Source: Tabrizicola soli (lineage in GTDB: Bacteria > Pseudomonadota > Alphaproteobacteria > Rhodobacterales > Rhodobacteraceae). From it: 64,000 bases of DNA. The position numbers and the translations under genes are program-made. The stretch's first letter is position 1, and each line of letters opens with the position of its first letter. Of this stretch, positions 62,952-64,000 are shown in pieces. Below the pieces are notes generated by a model. The model worked only from the letters and a program-made list of their open reading frames with translations. It had not been told where the DNA came from and did not search any database. The stretch is from positions 124,001-188,000 of the forward strand of contig NZ_JAEACP010000006.1 in assembly GCF_015999335.1 (NCBI RefSeq), in the 5' to 3' direction.

Positions 62952-64000
62952 ATGACGCCCTTTCTCGAAATGCACGGCATCTCGAAGACCTTTCCAGGGG
63001 TCAAGGCCCTCAACCGGGTCGACCTGCGCCTGCGGCCGGGCGAAGTGCATGTCCTTGCCGGTGAGAACGGCGCCGGGAAAAGCACGCTGATGAAGATCAT
63101 GACCGGGGTCTACAAGGCAGACCCAGGCGGCGTGATCCGGGTCGACGGGCAGGACACCGTGATCCGCGATCCGGTCCATGCCCGGGCCCTGGGCATCAGC
63201 ATCATCTATCAGGAACTGGCGGTCGTGAACAACATGACCGTGGCCGAGAACATCTACCTTGCCCGCGAGCCGCTGACCGCGACCGGACTGATCGACCGCC
63301 GCCGGATGAACGCCGACGCCCGCGCCGTGCTGGCCGAGCTGGACATCTCGATCGATCCCGATACCAAGGTGGGCAGCCTCAGCATCGGCCAGAAGCAGAT
63401 GGTCGAGATCGCCCGCGCGATCTCCTACAGCTCGCGGCTGATCATCATGGACGAACCCACCGCCTCGCTCAGCCACCACGAGGCGACGGTGCTGACCCGC
63501 ATGGTCAGGAAGCTGGCGGCGCAGAATATCGGCATCGTCTACATCTCGCACCGGATGGACGAGATCTTCGAGATCGCCGACCGGATCACCGTGCTGCGCG
63601 ACGGCGAGACCGTCGACAGCCGCCCGGCCAGCGAGATGACGCGCGACCTGCTGGTGCGCAAGATGGTGGACCGGGACCTGTCGCAGCTGTTCGGCGAGCA
63701 TCTCTCGCATGCCACCGACCAGGTGCTGATGTCGGTGCGCGGCCTGGGGCTTAAGCGCCCGACCGCGCAGGGCGCGCGGGTCGGCGACGTCTCGTTCGAG
63801 CTGCACAAGGGCGAGATCCTGGGCTTCTTCGGCCTGGTCGGGGCCGGCCGGACCGAAGTGATGGAGATGATCTTCGGCAGCCGCGCCCATGTCGGCCACA
63901 TCGCCATCGACGGGCGCGAGGTGCGGATCGAAAGCCCCTCGGACGCCATCGCGCAGGGCATCGGCTTCGTGACCGAGGACCGCAAGGAACAGGGCCTCGT
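62952..64000 (+). CDS. Sugar ABC transporter ATP-binding protein (RbsA family), cut by window end
   Basis: About 349 residues are visible and the C-terminus lies beyond the window. Domain 1 has Walker A GENGAGKSTLM (about 35-45), the signature LSIGQKQMVEIARAI and Walker B LIIMDEPTASLS. The second, degenerate ATPase domain begins at about 257 with FFGLVGAGRTEVMEMIFGS, as in RbsA/MglA. It is the third gene of the importer operon and would hydrolyse ATP for the RbsC-type channel. Confidence 0.92.
   Translation, partial: MTPFLEMHGISKTFPGVKALNRVDLRLRPGEVHVLAGENGAGKSTLMKIMTGVYKADPGGVIRVDGQDTVIRDPVHARALGISIIYQELAVVNNMTVAENIYLAREPLTATGLIDRRRMNADARAVLAELDISIDPDTKVGSLSIGQKQMVEIARAISYSSRLIIMDEPTASLSHHEATVLTRMVRKLAAQNIGIVYISHRMDEIFEIADRITVLRDGETVDSRPASEMTRDLLVRKMVDRDLSQLFGEHLSHATDQVLMSVRGLGLKRPTAQGARVGDVSFELHKGEILGFFGLVGAGRTEVMEMIFGSRAHVGHIAIDGREVRIESPSDAIAQGIGFVTEDRKEQGL

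Overview
The window is about 64 kb of very GC-rich DNA with dense, tightly overlapping operons, exported proteins carrying Tat-type or Sec-type signals, and a gene set typical of Alphaproteobacteria, most likely Rhodobacteraceae (Paracoccus/Rhodobacter-like). That placement is inferred from composition and gene content; there is no rRNA or other taxonomic marker. I saw no tRNA, rRNA, CRISPR array, phage gene or intact insertion sequence. The window reads as a catabolic segment: a chain of uptake-plus-degradation cassettes, most with their own local regulator.

Layout. 1-2482 (minus): a vanadium-haloperoxidase/PAP2-type exported enzyme coupled to an exported FG-GAP repeat protein cut by the window edge. 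2552-3934: a DAO-type FAD oxidoreductase, divergent from a LysR regulator (4128-5003, probable TTG start). 5139-12130: a peptide/nickel-type ABC importer with a fused double ATPase, ending in a cytoplasmic CocE/NonD serine hydrolase and a 16-bp hairpin. 12485-14951: a spermidine-synthase-like protein, an MscS-type channel, a small zinc-ribbon protein and a Rnk/GreA-C-terminal protein. 15213-18993 (minus): pxpA-pxpB-pxpC (5-oxoprolinase) plus an acetamidase/formamidase, with a decayed LysR gene beside it. 19703-27000: an M24 peptidase, an XRE-cupin regulator and a Dpp-type peptide importer. 27166-28344: a thiolase.

28543-39806 is the most unusual segment. A double-winged-helix GntR regulator is translationally coupled to a signal-less, apparently cytosolic paralogue of the ABC binding protein. 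Both are divergent, across a palindromic operator, from a PotABCD-type importer whose operon continues with an asparaginase-family amidohydrolase, dihydropyrimidinase (hydantoinase), a polysaccharide-deacetylase-fold hydrolase related to cyclic-imide hydrolases, a 97-aa CxxC protein and a CobW-type metallochaperone GTPase. This looks like a complete uptake, ring-opening, amide-hydrolysis and metal-supply module for hydantoins, dihydropyrimidines or cyclic imides.

40006-47532: a LysR regulator, an aspartase/fumarase-family lyase, a polar amino acid ABC importer, and a divergent aminotransferase plus RidA. 47580-53505: heterotetrameric sarcosine oxidase soxBDAG (with a SoxD that has lost zinc ligands) and a divergent LysR regulator. 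53819-53983: an unrecognised small ORF with a strong ribosome-binding site. 54001-58703: a four-carbon acid-sugar (threonate/erythronate) pathway with two dehydrogenases, kinase OtnK, decarboxylase OtnC and isomerase OtnI. 58735-60498: an aldo-keto reductase and an Asp/Glu-racemase-family protein. 60862-end: a ribose-type ABC importer. Near-identical LacI-type palindromes sit upstream of both the acid-sugar divergon and this importer, suggesting one regulon whose regulator lies outside the window. Four of the six substrate-binding-protein genes are followed by a perfect GC-rich hairpin before the next gene.
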